56,639 nucleotides of DNA from Bacillota bacterium (lineage in GTDB: Bacteria > Bacillota > SHA-98 > UBA4971), in the NCBI GenBank assembly GCA_012516125.1, contig JAAYXB010000091.1, positions 1 through 56,639 on the forward strand. The letters are read 5' to 3'. The notes under the pieces are model-generated. The model ran no database searches. It was not told where the DNA came from and saw nothing but the letters and a program-made list of their open reading frames with translations. Each line of letters starts with the position of its first letter. The stretch's first letter is position 1. The translations under genes were made by a program, and so were the position numbers. This document shows positions 24,847 through 33,775 of this stretch, piece after piece.

Positions 24847-26733
24847 TCAGGTGCGCGCCGAGGTGCGAAGGTCCACGGGCCAATACAGGTACTCCCCCTT
24901 CGCGCCGGACGCGTCGCTTACGTCAACGAAGATGTCGTACCTACCCGGGCGGAATGCTGGCCCGAACTTGAGCCGTATGAGGAGGGGCGAGGCTGTGGTG
25001 TCGGACTCAAAGCCCACCGCGAGCTCGGCGAATTCCGGGTGCTCGGAGACGGGGTAGCCGTTGACGTTCACCCGCACCGAGTTGATGTCCAGGGACTTTA
25101 GGTGCGCAAGCTCCCGTCGGCCGCGCGGAATGGCGGGCCACGCCTTGAAAACGATCTCGCGCTGCCTGAGCGCCATGTCGAGAAGCTCCGATCTCGTAGG
25201 CATCTCGCGCCCCCCGGGCAGGTCGCTGCCGTCGCGGTTCACTACGGTAATGATAGGCTTCATCGAGGTCGCGAATTCCTTGCGCGCCGCCTCCACCGAC
25301 CGCCGCTTCAGCAGGACGGCGTTGGCGAAGGCGAGGATGGCTTCCTGCGCGGGCGCACGGCCGTCTTTGGCGGTCGCGCCGAGGCTGTCGAAGCTGCTCG
25401 TGATGAACGCGTCCACAGACGGCTTTGCCACCTTGTGCCAGAGTACGTTCGCTACCCAGTCCAATCGCACGAGGGGTCCGATGACTGGCGCTCGATCCAG
25501 CGCCCGAAGAGGATTCTCGATGATGTCCATGGTGCGCGCCGTGGTCTTCGTGCTGATGGTGCCGTCGGGCGCGGACAAGGACGATGCCAGGGAATAGGCT
25601 ACCTTGAACACGACGGTCCCCGGGTACTTGACGCTCGTGGTGTCTAACGGCCCGATAGGTTGGTCAGCAGGTCGGGGGCGCCTACCCATGCGTGCGAGGT
25701 GCGCTATCTCGTCGAAGCTCTTGCGGAAAAGACCGTCCAGAACGCGCTGGATGGACAAGTCAACATAGCGGGAGTGGACGACCTTCGCCGCTTCCTGCCG
25801 GATAAAGGGCTGGCGGGTTCGGACGAGCTGTTGTATAACGTACATACCCAGGAGGATGAGGTTCATGTTCGTCCAGAGGACGGGGACATGGTCCTCCGGG
25901 AGGCGCACGGCGCCGTCGAAATCCTCGGAGGCCAGGGTGATGATGTTCGTGTTGCCGTCCTTGAGGGTTGAGAGGCGGGGGAGCGAGAGGTTCTCGAACC
26001 TGTGGCCGCCCGGCGCGAAGATGAGCAGGCTGTCCACAAGGAACTCAGTGAGGCCGTGGTCGGCCAGGTTGTAGCGCCTGAGGAAGGGCATGGGGTAGTC
26101 GTGGCCTAGGACGCGATGGGAGTCAGCATACCCCGAGAACGTGTTGACCTCGTCGGCGATGGCGTCGGGCGGGTCGCAGACGTTGCCCTCGTCGTCTATA
26201 CAGGCGTAGTGTGCGTACCAGTCCGCAAGCTGGTGCGACAACCATCCGCATGCGATGGCGAGGTCGCGCAGGCGATCCTCGCTACTGTGCCACATCGTCT
26301 CGGGCAGGCGGCGCCAGGTGTCAACGAGCGTGTACCCAAAGTTCGGGATGCCCTGGACATGGTCTGGGATGGAATTGTGCGTGTAGTCGTATGCAGTGAA
26401 GTTGTTGAGCGTGTGGTAGCTCGATATGGCGTCGGCGCTGTTGGCGGCGAGTATGTACGCGTTCTCCACATCCGGGGAAGACGTAAGGAGCGCTACGAGC
26501 TCTTTGTTGATGCGGTTGATGCGGCGCGCTCCATCCCTACCAAGTGCACCGTGCTGTGTGTCTATACCGCCCCCCGTGTCCCGCGCATCGGGGCGATCGT
26601 CTTGTGCAAGCTCCTTTGCCTTTTGCAGGGCCGTCCGGTTGATGTGGACGTGCGTGAAAGGCCCCCACATGAAGGCGGGAAATATCGGCCCGAGGAGAGC
26701 CCCCAGGATGACACGCCGAAACCAGGACACCAT
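24847..26733 (-). CDS. Zinc-dependent phospholipase C-like protein
   Basis: A 628-residue protein with a short hydrophobic N-terminus, then MWGPFTHVHINR (W23, H28). An N-terminal Trp-Gly...Thr-His pattern is found in the zinc phospholipase C / P1 nuclease superfamily (PF00882). Further ligand-like motifs are HSIPDHV and GWLSHQLADWYAHY (His...Asp). Residues beyond about 260 are not recognisable, and the last about 90 resemble a beta-sandwich. ATG 26733 follows GGGAGGGG; the upstream ATG at 26766 has no such site. Likely membrane-anchored or exported; lipid hydrolysis is inferred from the motifs only. Confidence 0.7.
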   Translation of the reverse strand: MVSWFRRVILGALLGPIFPAFMWGPFTHVHINRTALQKAKELAQDDRPDARDTGGGIDTQHGALGRDGARRINRINKELVALLTSSPDVENAYILAANSADAISSYHTLNNFTAYDYTHNSIPDHVQGIPNFGYTLVDTWRRLPETMWHSSEDRLRDLAIACGWLSHQLADWYAHYACIDDEGNVCDPPDAIADEVNTFSGYADSHRVLGHDYPMPFLRRYNLADHGLTEFLVDSLLIFAPGGHRFENLSLPRLSTLKDGNTNIITLASEDFDGAVRLPEDHVPVLWTNMNLILLGMYVIQQLVRTRQPFIRQEAAKVVHSRYVDLSIQRVLDGLFRKSFDEIAHLARMGRRPRPADQPIGPLDTTSVKYPGTVVFKVAYSLASSLSAPDGTISTKTTARTMDIIENPLRALDRAPVIGPLVRLDWVANVLWHKVAKPSVDAFITSSFDSLGATAKDGRAPAQEAILAFANAVLLKRRSVEAARKEFATSMKPIITVVNRDGSDLPGGREMPTRSELLDMALRQREIVFKAWPAIPRGRRELAHLKSLDINSVRVNVNGYPVSEHPEFAELAVGFESDTTASPLLIRLKFGPAFRPGRYDIFVDVSDASGAKGEYLYWPVDLRTSART

Positions 26734-26802
26734 TATCCCCTCCCAACGGGTGGTGATGCTGCACAAGATACAATATGCGGTGCGGCATGAACCGGCGCCA
26801 CA

Positions 26803-27738
26803 CTACTCCCCGAGCCGCCCCAGCCCTTCGAGCCCGCCAAGGTCGAACTTCGGAGTGAACGACGAGTCCTGGGAGGACGGGTCCTGCATGAAGCCGTTCT
26901 CGAGACCGATCTCTTCGAAGTGGTCCAGGACCTCTTCATACTCTTCTTGGGTCAGACGGCGGTTGATCTCGGGGAACCTCGCCGCGAGGTGTACCGGAAC
27001 ATACTGCGACATCACGCTGACGTAGGTGTCACGGGGGAGGTTCGCCCGGATCCAGTCGAGCACCCGCTTGCTGTCGTCGGCGTGGCCGGGCAGGACGAGG
27101 TGCCTTACGAGGACGCCGCGCGTCATGAGACCGTCTGGCGAGAACCTCGCGGGGCCCGCCTGCCTGTGCATCTCGAGGATCGCGCGGGTGGCACGGGCGA
27201 AGTAGTCCCGGGCCAAGGAGTAGCGGTCGGCGGCGCGCTCACTGTGGTACTTGAGGTCCGGGAGGTACACGTCCACGAGACCCTCAAGGTGTGCGAGAGA
27301 TTCGGGGAGCTCATAGGCGTTGGTGTTGTACACCACGGGGATTGCGAGACCCTGGTCTCGCGCGAGGCGAATCGCCCAAGCCACCTGGGGCAGAAAATGC
27401 GCTGGGGTGACGAGATTGATGTTGTGAGCGCCCTTTTGCGCAAGCCTCAGGAAAACCCGGGCAAGCTCTGGCACGGTAAGGTCCTTGCCAAAGCCGCCGT
27501 GGCTTAGGTCATGGTTCTGGCAGAAGACGCAACGTAAGTTGCAGTGGGAGAAGAACACGGTGCCAGAGCCACGGACGCCGCTTATGCACGGCTCTTCCCA
27601 GTGGTGAAGCGACGCCAGGGCAACCCTGGGGAGCGCACCTGCCCCGCAGAACCCCGTCTCGCCGGCAACACGGTTCCTGCCGCACGCTCGTGGGCAGAGA
27701 CGGCAACTTTGGAGCATAGCCACGAGGGGTTCCGGCAT
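26803..27738 (-). CDS. PflA/PflX-like radical SAM protein (COG1313 type)
   Basis: A 311-residue iron-sulfur protein. The radical SAM cluster motif is CNLRCVFC (CxxxCxxC). The N-terminus carries extra Cys motifs (CRLCPRACG, GFCGAG), and HHWEEPCISG precedes the core, all typical of the COG1313 'PflX' group related to pyruvate formate-lyase activase. The length fits a start at ATG 27738, although its ribosome site is poor. GTG 27813, which overlaps the yjbQ stop, is an alternative that adds 25 residues. The substrate of this family is not established. Confidence 0.88.
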   Translation of the reverse strand: MPEPLVAMLQSCRLCPRACGRNRVAGETGFCGAGALPRVALASLHHWEEPCISGVRGSGTVFFSHCNLRCVFCQNHDLSHGGFGKDLTVPELARVFLRLAQKGAHNINLVTPAHFLPQVAWAIRLARDQGLAIPVVYNTNAYELPESLAHLEGLVDVYLPDLKYHSERAADRYSLARDYFARATRAILEMHRQAGPARFSPDGLMTRGVLVRHLVLPGHADDSKRVLDWIRANLPRDTYVSVMSQYVPVHLAARFPEINRRLTQEEYEEVLDHFEEIGLENGFMQDPSSQDSSFTPKFDLGGLEGLGRLGE

Positions 27739-27805
27739 GTTGCCAAGGGCTGCCCCTGGGCAGGGTCCAGCGGCCGGCCCGCACGCCGGATATGTGTCGA
27801 GCCGG

Positions 27806-28204
27806 CTATTCACACTGCCACACCTGGACATAGACCTTTCTCGAACGTGGGCCGTCGAACTCGCAGAAGAACACACCCTGCCAGGTGCCGAGCGCAAGGT
27901 CGCCGCTCTCGACCGGAATGGTGACCGAGGATCCGACCAGCGACGCCCTGATGTGGGACGCGGCATTGCCCTCCACGTGACGGTAAGCCCCGTGCCTCGG
28001 AACCATCTTCGTAAGGGCTTCGAGGATGTCGCGCGCCACGTCGGGGTCGGCACTCTCGTTGATGGTCACGCCTGCCGTGGTGTGAGGCACGTATACCAGG
28101 CACGCGCCGCGCTGGACCCCCGACTCGCGAACGAGGCGGCGCACTTCGGCAGTTATGTCAACCACCTCGTCCTGCGCTCTCGTCCTGATGCCTATGGTGT
28201 TCAA
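27806..28204 (-). CDS. YjbQ family protein
   Basis: A 132-residue protein of the UPF0047/YjbQ family (PF01894). The conserved core is seen as [18 protein letters not shown], then [18 protein letters not shown] and [12 protein letters not shown]. Some members act as secondary thiamine-phosphate synthases; the general role is unresolved. TTG 28204 has AAAGGAG seven bases upstream. The stop codon overlaps a possible GTG start of the following radical SAM gene. Confidence 0.9.
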   Translation of the reverse strand: MNTIGIRTRAQDEVVDITAEVRRLVRESGVQRGACLVYVPHTTAGVTINESADPDVARDILEALTKMVPRHGAYRHVEGNAASHIRASLVGSSVTIPVESGDLALGTWQGVFFCEFDGPRSRKVYVQVWQCE

Positions 28205-28240
28205 CGTCGGACTCCTTTCCTATCCTCCATGTTGTGGTAT

Positions 28241-28678
28241 CTAGCCAAGCGGCCACCCGAACGCTACAGCCGCGCCGAGCCCGACTCCCGCGAGCACCTC
28301 GAGCGGGGTGTGGCCGAGAAGCTCGCGCAGGCGCTCCTCCGGGATGCGGTGCTTCCTGTAAAGGTCGTCAACTATCCTGTTGATGATCCGCGCCTGCCTG
28401 CCGGCGGCCCGTCTGATGCCCGCTGCGTCGTAGAGCACGATGAGCGAGAGCACCGACGCCACGGCGAAAATGGGCGAGCCCCATCCCGAGATGCGGCCGA
28501 CCATCACGGACATGCTCGAGACCAAGCTGGAGTGGGAGCTTGGCATGCCGCCTGGGTTCACGAGGCGCGTGAAGTCCGGCCTTTTGTGGATGATATAGTC
28601 CACAACGAACTTGAGCACCTGGGCTGTGGCCCACGCCACAAGGGGCGCCATAAGGGCGGGGTTACGTAACATCAACAT
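28241..28678 (-). CDS. Divergent PAP2/DUF212 membrane protein (YuiD-like)
   Basis: A 145-residue membrane protein of the DUF212 family, distantly related to acid phosphatase/vanadium haloperoxidase. It has KRPDFTRLVNPGGMPSSHSS, equivalent to the phosphatase SGH box, plus DAAGIRRAAGRQA and GHTPLEVLAGV. Four transmembrane helices are likely. GTG 28684, ATG 28678 and ATG 28672 are all in frame; GAGGTG lies just before, and ATG 28678 is a compromise. Substrate unknown. Confidence 0.88.
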   Translation of the reverse strand: MLMLRNPALMAPLVAWATAQVLKFVVDYIIHKRPDFTRLVNPGGMPSSHSSLVSSMSVMVGRISGWGSPIFAVASVLSLIVLYDAAGIRRAAGRQARIINRIVDDLYRKHRIPEERLRELLGHTPLEVLAGVGLGAAVAFGWPLG

Positions 28679-28878
28679 GTTCACCTCGGGTCGGGGCGTG
28701 TGGCGAGCTTGTGCCCGCTCTGCCGTCTATCGGCTTTGTGCAAGAGCTTACTGGTCCGGTGTGCTCGGTGCTTTAGCGGCACGCCCCGGCGCTGTGTTCG
28801 TTAAGGTAGTCATCGCCGCTTCAAGGTAGTCATCGCTGCTCCACGTTGGCCGCTCCAAAAATGGACGCAGGCAAGTTC

Positions 28879-29370
28879 TCAGCCCTCGGAGCGGTCCTTG
28901 GCAATATCCGCGACCGCTCCCCCAGTGATACGCACGAGCTCCGCCGGCGCGATCCTGAACAGGCTTCGGGGAGTCCCGGCTGCGGCCCAGATTTCGTCGT
29001 GCTGAAGAAGATCCCGGTCTATGAAGATCGGCAGGGGCGATTTGAGACCGACGGGCGGGACCCCGCCTATGGCGAAACCCGTGACCTCGCGGACCGTTTC
29101 TGCGTCGGCCTTCTTGACAGGACCCCCAGCGAGGGCGGCAAGCTTCCGCTCGTCCACGCGATTCGCGCCCGACGCAATGACCATGACCGGCCGCCCGTCC
29201 GCCATGAACACCAGGCTCTTCGCTATCTGGCCGACGCTCGAGCCGACGGCCTCGGCTGCCTGTGCCGACGTGGCGGTGCTCTCCGCAAGCTCGCGCACAA
29301 CCGACGGGCACCCGAGCGCCCGGAGCGCTTCCTGCACTCTCATCGACGATGGGTGGAGCTCGCCTGCCAT
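28879..29370 (-). CDS. YbaK/EbsC-family tRNA editing-like protein
   Basis: A 163-residue single-domain protein of the YbaK/ProX aminoacyl-tRNA deacylase family (PF04073). Motifs are AQAAEAVGSSVGQIAKSLVF, the conserved Lys in this segment, then VTGFAIGGVPPVG and the final GTPRSLFRI strand. Relatives hydrolyse mischarged Cys- or Ala-tRNA(Pro). ATG 29370 follows AAGGAG; the frame is open upstream but has no site there. First gene of the minus-strand run. Confidence 0.88.
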   Translation of the reverse strand: MAGELHPSSMRVQEALRALGCPSVVRELAESTATSAQAAEAVGSSVGQIAKSLVFMADGRPVMVIASGANRVDERKLAALAGGPVKKADAETVREVTGFAIGGVPPVGLKSPLPIFIDRDLLQHDEIWAAAGTPRSLFRIAPAELVRITGGAVADIAKDRSEG

Positions 29371-29831
29371 GCGATCATCTCCTTGTCTTGCGCCTGGTTG
29401 CTGCAGAACCTGTACTTGCCTGGGGCACTTCACATGGACACCTGACGCGGCTGAGGGGCTATTGCCGTCAGCTCGGGCGGCTATCCGCTCTATTCCATCT
29501 TAGTTTGCGGGGGCGCGAGTGTCAACGTCCGTGCCGTCCAATGGTCCATTGCGGCGGTAGCTGTCCGCCGTCCCGCACCTGCTATCTGGTGGCGCCCTCC
29601 GCGTGCTCGTTGTGCGCGGGCGCACGTGTGCCCCGCAAGCGGACCCAGCCTGGTAATCCGCCTGCCCTTTCGCCACGCTAGCATTCCGACCCACCCGTGG
29701 TATGATTGTCCCGGAATGTTCTGAAGGGTTGCCTTCCACGGTGCCGACGGGGTTGCCTTCCAGGGCGCCGACACGGCGTAACATCCGGAGCGGGCAGGAG
29801 CGGGCAGGCAGCCAGCACAGGCGGTGGGAAC

Positions 29832-30037
29832 ATGGACGCAAGCGAACTTGCACAGCGCATTCGCGGAGGAGAGAACCTGCACACGGACTTCTCAGCCGCG
29901 CGGGCCTCGTCACGGGGATCGGCAGCGGGGTGTTCCGCATGATTCAGCTCGTCCGCGATGCAGTAGGTCGCGAACCCGAACTCGGCGAGGAAGAGGCGGA
30001 GTTCGTGGTCCGCATCCCGAGACCCTCCCTGCGGTAG
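29832..30037 (+). pseudogene. Remnant of an AlbA/Schlafen-domain (RecG-like) gene
   Basis: From ATG 29832 one frame reads MDASELAQRIRGGENLHTDF, resembling the start of AlbA_2/Schlafen-type proteins (usually ...GEN...EFK). Near 29893 the similarity jumps to another frame, which reads GLVTGIGSGVFRMIQLV...ELGEEEAEFVVRIPR and ends at 30037. That matches the C-terminus of the same protein type. Thus only the two ends of a gene of usually 400 or more codons remain, joined by an internal deletion with a frame change. A decayed accessory gene at the edge of the defence-like island. Confidence 0.6.
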
Positions 30038-30119
30038 GGTAGGTCATCCCGCGGTGAAAGGCCCCCTCCGTCGCGAGAGCCCCGGTTGCAGCGGGTTACA
30101 CACAGATGCCTTTCTGTCT

Positions 30120-30189
30120 GCCTCATGTGCCCTTTCTCTGTAGCGCTTAGCCCATAGCGGTTTCACACAGGTGCACCGTCACATGAGGC
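30120..30189 (+). other. 70-base structure closed by a 10-bp perfect inverted repeat
   Basis: GCCTCATGTG (30120-30129) and CACATGAGGC (30180-30189) are perfectly complementary. Inside, CTGT and ACAG can form a smaller stem. It could be a structured RNA, a cruciform or an element boundary. No family is recognised, and no U-run follows. Confidence 0.4.
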
Positions 30190-30434
30190 CCCTCGCGTGC
30201 ATGCGAATAGGACGCTAGAAGCGTGCTCCGAAACTCGCGCGCGACTCTAGCGACTACAGGCTCAGCCCGCAAATCCGCAGCTAGGCGGCGTACCGATTAT
30301 CCCATGGGCGCGGCACGGGCGGTTTTGGAGCAGACTACTAGGCACGTCGATGCTTGCTCCCTACGGTCATTGCTCTTGTAGATAGAAAGCACGGATGCAC
30401 GAATGGCAACGCACTGGTATCGGAAGAAGGATAC

Positions 30435-30456
30435 GTTACTGTCGAGTCGAAGTAAC
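30435..30456. promoter_or_regulatory. Inverted repeat GTTACT-N10-AGTAAC, possible operator
   Basis: Perfect six-base arms (30435-30440 and 30451-30456) about 50 bases upstream of the first methyltransferase gene. The size and position suit a dimeric repressor site, but no regulator gene is present in the island. Confidence 0.4.
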
Positions 30457-30503
30457 TATCGATGACAGCGAGTAATGCCCAGCTACTGCAACGAAGGTGA
30501 GGT

Positions 30504-33500
30504 GTGGTCGTGGTTGTTGATCTGGACAGGGCTGCCGCGGAGCTTGCGCCGACCGTGGCGAAGAGCCTACTCAGCGCAGCCCGCGCTGGCGGCACTGAGG
30601 CGGATTTCCGCCGGGAAGCCGCCCAGATTCTTGAGGAGGCAGCAAGAGAGGTTGGGCTCACCATTGTGCCCAGAGACGAATTCTCAGTGGCACGCGGCCG
30701 AGTGGACTCGTTGTACAATCGGCTCATACTTGAATACAAGCGTCCGGGCATCCTGGCCCCACGCCTTCAGGCGAGTGCCAACCGCGCTGCTGTCCAACAG
30801 GTTAAGGATTACATCCAGGACGTGGCCCGCCGAGAGCGAAGAGAGACCCACCGGCTCGCGGGAGTTGCTACTGACGGGTTCTTCTTCATCTTTGTCCGCC
30901 GCGTCGGGGAGGGTTGGGCAGAGCCCGAGGTCCTCCCTGTCAATGAGGCTTCGGTCGAACGGTTCCTTCGCACGCTATTCGCCCTCTCAGCGGGTACGGC
31001 CCTCGTTCCTGAGAACCTTGTAGCTGACTTCGGCCCCGGGACTTGGCGTGCCCGGAGGGCGGTGGGAGCTCTTTACGGTGCTCTCGACGTTGATAGGCAT
31101 CTGCTAGTCGGCCGACTGTTCGACCAATGGCGCACGTTCTTTTGTGAGGCTACCGACTATAGAGAATGGGCTGGGCGAATACAGTCCAAGAAGGAGTTCC
31201 GGTCATTCGTAGACGGCATGGGACTCGACCCGAGCCGCTGTGACCCTGCCAGGGTATTCTTTGCGCTCCACACCTATTACGCGCTGCTCATCAAACTGGT
31301 GGCCGCTGTGGCGGCGGCGCGTTTCGCTGGCGGGAAGAACGGCTTCCTTACGGCCCTGGTATCGAAGGAGGGAGCCGCGTTGCGGGAGCAGTTCGCGGAG
31401 ATCGAACGCGGCGGGGTCTTCCGAGAATACGGCATTCGCAACTTCCTCGAAGGTGACTTCTTCGGATGGTACCTCGCTGCATGGGACACCCACATCGAAG
31501 AGGCAACGAGTGCACTTGTAAGGCGTCTCGCTGACTACGATCCCGGGACCCTCGAGCTTGCACCGGAGAATGCGCGAGATCTCCTCAAGAAGCTCTACCA
31601 CAACTTGCTTCCCCGCGAGATCCGCCATGACCTGGGCGAGTACTACACTCCTGACTGGCTGGCCGAACGCCTTGTCATCCAGACGCTGGGCGAGGCGGAC
31701 CTGGGCGACCCCACGAAACGGGTACTCGATCCCGCCTGTGGCTCGGGTACGTTCCTTGTGATACTCATCAAGCATATCAAGGAACGCGCAGCGCGCAAGA
31801 GGATGGAGCCCAGCCGGGTGCTACAGCTTATTCTCGAGAACGTAGTCGGCATCGATCTCAACCCCCTCGCTGTGATAGCTGCACGTACTAATTACTTAAT
31901 CGCGCTTGGGGATCTTCTGAAGGCTCAGACCGCGGACATCAATATCCCCGTCTACCAGGCGGACTCGATCCTTGCCCCCTCGCAAGGAACCGGGCTCTAC
32001 GACGGCAACGTATATCCCCTTAAGACTTCCGTGGGAGTCTTTAAGATTCCAGCTGTCTTTGCTAGGCGCGACCGCATGGATGTGCTCTCGAACGTGCTGG
32101 ACGAGGCCGTAGAGGCAGGTGTCCACGAGAGTTCATTCGTGTCGAGACTCGCTGAGGTCGCGCGACTTGACGCCGAGGAACTACAGGCGGCAGAGGACGA
32201 CCTGAAGACCCTGTACCGACGGCTCCGCGAGCTGCATGATGAGGGTCTTGACGGCGTGTGGGCGCGGATCATCAAGAATGCCTTCGCCCCGCTTTTCCTT
32301 GAGCCGTGCCATTACGTGGTTGGGAATCCACCATGGATCAATTGGGAGAACCTGCCAGATGAGTACAGGCTGGATACGAAGCCCCTTTGGGAGCACTATG
32401 GGCTATTCCCTCATCGTGGCATGGACACCATCCTGGGCAAGGGTAAGAAAGACATCTCCATGTTGATGACTTACGTTGCTGCTGACCGGTACCTGAGGCG
32501 CGGCGGCAAGCTGGGGTTCGTCCTGTCTCAAAGCTTGTTCAAGACTTCTGGGGCCGGTCAGGGCTTCAGGCGATTCTTGCTTCCCGATAAAACGCCATTT
32601 GGACCTCTTGTGGTGGATGACATGGTTGAGTTGGATCCGTTCGAAGGGGCCTCAAACCGCACGGCGGTAGCCGTGTTTGCGAAAGGACATGCCGTAAGGT
32701 ACCCTGTGTCGTATCAGTACTGGAAGAAACGTGCCACCGGACGGGGCAGCTCTATCGGCTTCGACACACCCTATGAGGAGGTAACGCGGGAGAAGATAAC
32801 CTATCGAAAGTGGTTTGCTGCGCCCATCGACAGTACCGACGAGACATCTGCATGGATTACAGCAGGGCCAAAGGCGCTGAGAGCGTTGTCAAAGATACTC
32901 GGTCCGTCTCACTACTCGGCTTGCGCAGGTTCGTACACCGGCGGGGCGAATGCGGTGTTCTGGGTCGAGGTCATGGGAATACGTCCAGGCGGGCTTGCGA
33001 TCGTGTCCAACCTGACCGAAGGCGCCAAGAAGAAGGTCCTTCGGGTCCAGGCGGCCATGGAGGCGGACCTTTTGTATCCTTTGCTCCGCGGGCGCGATGT
33101 AAGGCGATGGTCTGCTATCCCGTCGGCGTACATCATCATGACCCAAGACCCGGAGAAGCGTCGCGGGATAGACGTGGAGACCATGGAAACACGGTACCCC
33201 AGGGCGCACTCGTACTTGAAGCGGTTCGAAGAAGCGCTCCGCAGCAGACGTGACCGAGGAACAAGGGGCCTGATTGAGAAGGGCGCGCCCTTCTGGTCAA
33301 TCTTCGGAGTTGGCTCCCATACACTCGCGCAATGGAAAGTCGTCTGGCGAGAGGTTGCCAATCAACTCGACGCGGCCGTACTAGGGATGGCCCCGGTGGG
33401 ACCGACCGAGAAGCCGGTCGTGCCGGATCATACCTGCATCATGATCGACTGTTCGAGCGAAGAAGAGGCTCATTACGTTTGTGCTGCACTGAACTCCGCA

Positions 33501-33773
33501 CCAGCGAGACTGGCAATCAAGAACCACATAGTCTTGCACCCTGACCCTCACGTGCTCAACAATGTGAGGCTGCCGAAGTTTACCAGGAAAGATCCGGTGC
33601 ATCGTGCGTTGGCTCAACTCTCTGAAGAAGCCCACAGGCTTGTAGCGCCCCCCGACGAAAAGGGTGGCGAGCTCCAGCGCGTAGAGGAAGAGATCGACCG
33701 GAAGGCGGCTGCGCTCTGGGGTCTGACTGATGACGAGCTCCAGGAAATCGAGGCGTGTCTGAAGGAGGCGTGA
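30504..33773 (+). CDS. Nuclease-methyltransferase fusion (type IIG-like, N6-adenine class)
   Basis: A 1089-residue protein. The N-terminus has a PD-(D/E)xK nuclease pattern, D68 then E77-Y-K79 (VDSLYNRLILEYKRPG), as in HsdR and type IIG enzymes. A helical middle follows. The methyltransferase core has SAM motif I DPACGSGTF (D409) and catalytic motif IV NPPW (N608), i.e. N6-adenine methylation. The last about 350 residues should include target recognition. GTG 30504 is the frame's first start; GTG 30510 suits AAGGTGAGG better. The next gene begins two bases after its stop. Nuclease plus modification in one chain suggests self-contained restriction, here embedded in a NurA-HerA operon. Confidence 0.82.
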   Translation: MVVVVDLDRAAAELAPTVAKSLLSAARAGGTEADFRREAAQILEEAAREVGLTIVPRDEFSVARGRVDSLYNRLILEYKRPGILAPRLQASANRAAVQQVKDYIQDVARRERRETHRLAGVATDGFFFIFVRRVGEGWAEPEVLPVNEASVERFLRTLFALSAGTALVPENLVADFGPGTWRARRAVGALYGALDVDRHLLVGRLFDQWRTFFCEATDYREWAGRIQSKKEFRSFVDGMGLDPSRCDPARVFFALHTYYALLIKLVAAVAAARFAGGKNGFLTALVSKEGAALREQFAEIERGGVFREYGIRNFLEGDFFGWYLAAWDTHIEEATSALVRRLADYDPGTLELAPENARDLLKKLYHNLLPREIRHDLGEYYTPDWLAERLVIQTLGEADLGDPTKRVLDPACGSGTFLVILIKHIKERAARKRMEPSRVLQLILENVVGIDLNPLAVIAARTNYLIALGDLLKAQTADINIPVYQADSILAPSQGTGLYDGNVYPLKTSVGVFKIPAVFARRDRMDVLSNVLDEAVEAGVHESSFVSRLAEVARLDAEELQAAEDDLKTLYRRLRELHDEGLDGVWARIIKNAFAPLFLEPCHYVVGNPPWINWENLPDEYRLDTKPLWEHYGLFPHRGMDTILGKGKKDISMLMTYVAADRYLRRGGKLGFVLSQSLFKTSGAGQGFRRFLLPDKTPFGPLVVDDMVELDPFEGASNRTAVAVFAKGHAVRYPVSYQYWKKRATGRGSSIGFDTPYEEVTREKITYRKWFAAPIDSTDETSAWITAGPKALRALSKILGPSHYSACAGSYTGGANAVFWVEVMGIRPGGLAIVSNLTEGAKKKVLRVQAAMEADLLYPLLRGRDVRRWSAIPSAYIIMTQDPEKRRGIDVETMETRYPRAHSYLKRFEEALRSRRDRGTRGLIEKGAPFWSIFGVGSHTLAQWKVVWREVANQLDAAVLGMAPVGPTEKPVVPDHTCIMIDCSSEEEAHYVCAALNSAPARLAIKNHIVLHPDPHVLNNVRLPKFTRKDPVHRALAQLSEEAHRLVAPPDEKGGELQRVEEEIDRKAAALWGLTDDELQEIEACLKEA

Positions 33774-33775
33774 GA

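Larger units (their letters stand above)
29371..30503. other. Intergenic region of 1.1 kb upstream of the defence-like genes
   Basis: Contains an AlbA/Schlafen-type gene remnant (29832-30037), a 10-bp perfect inverted repeat enclosing 70 bases (30120-30189) and a small palindrome near the first defence gene (30435-30456). GC is lower than in the flanking genes. No intact gene is seen. Confidence 0.6.

Noticed and set aside
27468-27500. TGGCACGGTAAGG...TTGCC as a second sigma-54 box
   Set aside because: The spacing between the two elements is wrong and it lies inside the radical SAM coding sequence.
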